A DNA stretch of 64,000 bases from Limnobacter olei. Its GTDB lineage: Bacteria; Pseudomonadota; Gammaproteobacteria; Burkholderiales; Burkholderiaceae_B. The stretch spans positions 62,001 through 126,000 of the forward strand of contig NZ_JARFJD010000003.1 in the NCBI RefSeq assembly GCF_029087225.1. Direction: 5' to 3'. Position 1 is the first letter of the stretch; each line of letters begins with the position of its first letter. Of the stretch, positions 62,720 through 64,000 are shown in pieces. The notes below the pieces were generated by a model, which was not told where the DNA came from, did no database searches, and saw nothing but the letters and a program-made list of their open reading frames with translations. The position numbers and the translations under genes are program-made.

Positions 62720-63465
62720 ATTGCCGCCCACAATCCTTCACTGCCAACGCACATGGTTTCATGCTGATTGAAGTCGCGCTTGTAGTGGTACTCATGGCTA
62801 TTATTCTTGGGCCGGTGCTTCACCTCTTGGCCAGTCAGCGCGAGAAAGACAAGGTACTCACCCACCTTGATTCACGACAGCGCATTCTTGAAGCAGTGGA
62901 GGGTTTTGTACTGGCCACAGGCAGGCTGCCGTGCCCGGCAGGCCTCGCCAACGGCGCTGAATTGCGCAGCGGCGACGCCTGCACCCACAAGGAAGGCTGG
63001 CTTCCAACTGCCACGCTGGCAAGCTGGGGAATCAGTGGCCAGTGGAAAATGGCAGTGGCCACGCTGGAACAGGCCGGCGAGCCTGCCCGGAATGCGCTGG
63101 TTTCGGCGCAACCTTTCGCACAACTGAGCCCGCAACAGTTAACCGAAATTGTCATGGCTCCTTACACCGCCAACCACGCAATCGGTACCGGGCCATTGCC
63201 TGCCATTCATCTGTGTCAGCTTGTGCAAGGCCATGCAATTCCACCCAATGTGAATTCAGGTTGCGGCGCGCACACCTTGCTGAACGCCACCACGGTTTGG
63301 CTTGCATATCCGGTTCACGACCTGGCCAACCAAAATCGGTACCAACAATTTTTTATCAATCCCGATCAACCCGCAACCAACCCGGTCTGGCTCTCGTTTG
63401 AACGCCTGAACTGGCTTTGGATGAAACGCGGCGCACTCGACACACCACACATTCAGGAGAATTAA
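62716..63465 (+). CDS. Type IV prepilin-like protein
   Basis: 249 residues from the ATG of an ATGA overlap; the frame is open far upstream but only as a shadow of the previous gene. NAHGFMLIEVALVVVLMAII is a textbook prepilin start: cleavage after Gly, Phe at +1 and Glu at +5. The remaining part has LPCPAGLANGAELRSGDACT, the LPCP pattern of minor pilins and pseudopilins, which is also in the preceding protein. Probably a minor pilin. Confidence 0.82.
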   Translation: MNCRPQSFTANAHGFMLIEVALVVVLMAIILGPVLHLLASQREKDKVLTHLDSRQRILEAVEGFVLATGRLPCPAGLANGAELRSGDACTHKEGWLPTATLASWGISGQWKMAVATLEQAGEPARNALVSAQPFAQLSPQQLTEIVMAPYTANHAIGTGPLPAIHLCQLVQGHAIPPNVNSGCGAHTLLNATTVWLAYPVHDLANQNRYQQFFINPDQPATNPVWLSFERLNWLWMKRGALDTPHIQEN

Positions 63466-63466
63466 A

Positions 63467-64000
63467 TTGACGCATCCACGAAAACACATTCAACGCGGAT
63501 TTTCACTGTTGGAACTGGCCATTGCACTGGCCGTGCTGGCCATACTTGCTGGCGGTGTGCTAAAGGGCCGCGAGTTGCTCAATAGTGCGCGCGTGCAAGC
63601 CACCATGACCGACATCGCCAATCTGGAAACTGCCTTGTCAGCTTTTCAGGCACGCTATTCAGCATTGCCCGGCGACTTTATTGCGGCAAGCGCAGCAGGA
63701 CTTTCCAACAGCGGCGGCAACGGCAACGGATTGATTGAAGGCGATGAAACCTGCAATGTATTTACGCATCTTCAGCTGTCTGGCTTTATTCAAGGCGATT
63801 TCACTGGCGGAAGTGATGAATCGGGCAACTGCACTGCAAGCAGCACCATGGGCAACCAGTTCAGTGGCCAATACCTGCTCAGCAATCAGCTGCAAGGCCC
63901 CAACTCCCGGGAAAATGCAATGGCCTTGCTGATCGGCGAAACCATCCCGGTTGCCCAACTTGCGGAGATTGATCGCAAACTCGATGATGGCAACCCCTTG
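63467..64000 (+). CDS. Type IV prepilin-like protein, C-terminus cut off by window edge
   Basis: 178 residues are visible. It starts at a TTG one base after the previous stop, with GGAGA 7 bases upstream. RGFSLLELAIALAVLAILAG is a classical prepilin helix with Glu at +5, and further on ARYSALPGDF matches the LPGD pattern of major or minor pilins. Two Cys at least in the visible part may form a disulfide. It continues beyond the window, so other pilus genes probably follow. Confidence 0.85.
   Translation, partial: MTHPRKHIQRGFSLLELAIALAVLAILAGGVLKGRELLNSARVQATMTDIANLETALSAFQARYSALPGDFIAASAAGLSNSGGNGNGLIEGDETCNVFTHLQLSGFIQGDFTGGSDESGNCTASSTMGNQFSGQYLLSNQLQGPNSRENAMALLIGETIPVAQLAEIDRKLDDGNPL

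Overview
The window reads as chromosomal DNA of a Betaproteobacterium of the order Burkholderiales. The evidence is one almost unbroken minus-strand run at 40390-56075: mlaFEDACB, an ABC-2 exporter, ibaG, murA, hisGDCBHAFIE, hinT and tatABC. It is followed by a divergent nif3/degS-like pair and petABC-sspA-sspB. That order, the short-form HisG and the C4-type metabolism (beta-oxidation, alkane hydroxylation) would fit a Limnobacter-like organism, but the genus is an inference and was not tested by any search. I see no rRNA, CRISPR array, phage or insertion sequence. One tRNA, Thr(UGU), is present.

Left part (1-11 kb): a truncated CoA-transferase/racemase of family III, then a fatty acid beta-oxidation operon (FadE-type acyl-CoA dehydrogenase, FadJ-type bifunctional enzyme, thiolase). 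A VapBC toxin-antitoxin pair and a TetR regulator follow. Next are an unrecognised 419-residue protein and amtB, which sits behind an NtrC-like palindrome and a good sigma-54 promoter.

Surface region (11-24 kb): a DUF599 membrane protein is translationally coupled to a 1090-residue protein with an (alpha/alpha)6-like middle and a GT-B glycosyltransferase C-terminus. tamB and tamA follow. A 517-base AT-rich gap then leads to two paralogous acidic proteins. Each has a FecR/retention-like N-domain, a glycine-rich hydrophobic segment, an acidic linker (Ser-Asp repeats in the first) and degenerate TPLxxVxDPL repeats. Each gene ends in a strong terminator. This block is the most novel-looking part of the window.

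Middle (24-40 kb): an AlkB-family monooxygenase with its own XylA-type ferredoxin reductase, divergent from a TetR gene that may have a leaderless transcript. Then come an orphan OmpR-type response regulator, the hemA-prfA-prmC-grxD-ubiX housekeeping row, and a PF13679-like methyltransferase. A 766-base stretch without an intact gene follows, rich in 42-bp tandem repeats and hairpins and possibly a decayed gene. After it are tRNA-Thr, sspB, sspA, the cytochrome bc1 operon, nif3 and a DegS-like protease.

Right end (56-64 kb): a plus-strand type IV pilus / MSHA-like assembly operon. It encodes a secretin lipoprotein, a short GspE/PilT-type ATPase, a GspF-type platform protein, two small single-pass membrane proteins, an unusual cysteine-rich prepilin-like protein and two further prepilin-like proteins. 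Most of these genes are joined by ATGA overlaps, and the last is cut by the window edge.

Where the longest reading frame starts at a rare codon with no ribosome binding site, I moved the start to a later ATG supported by a Shine-Dalgarno sequence, an ATGA overlap or the family length; each case is stated in its entry.
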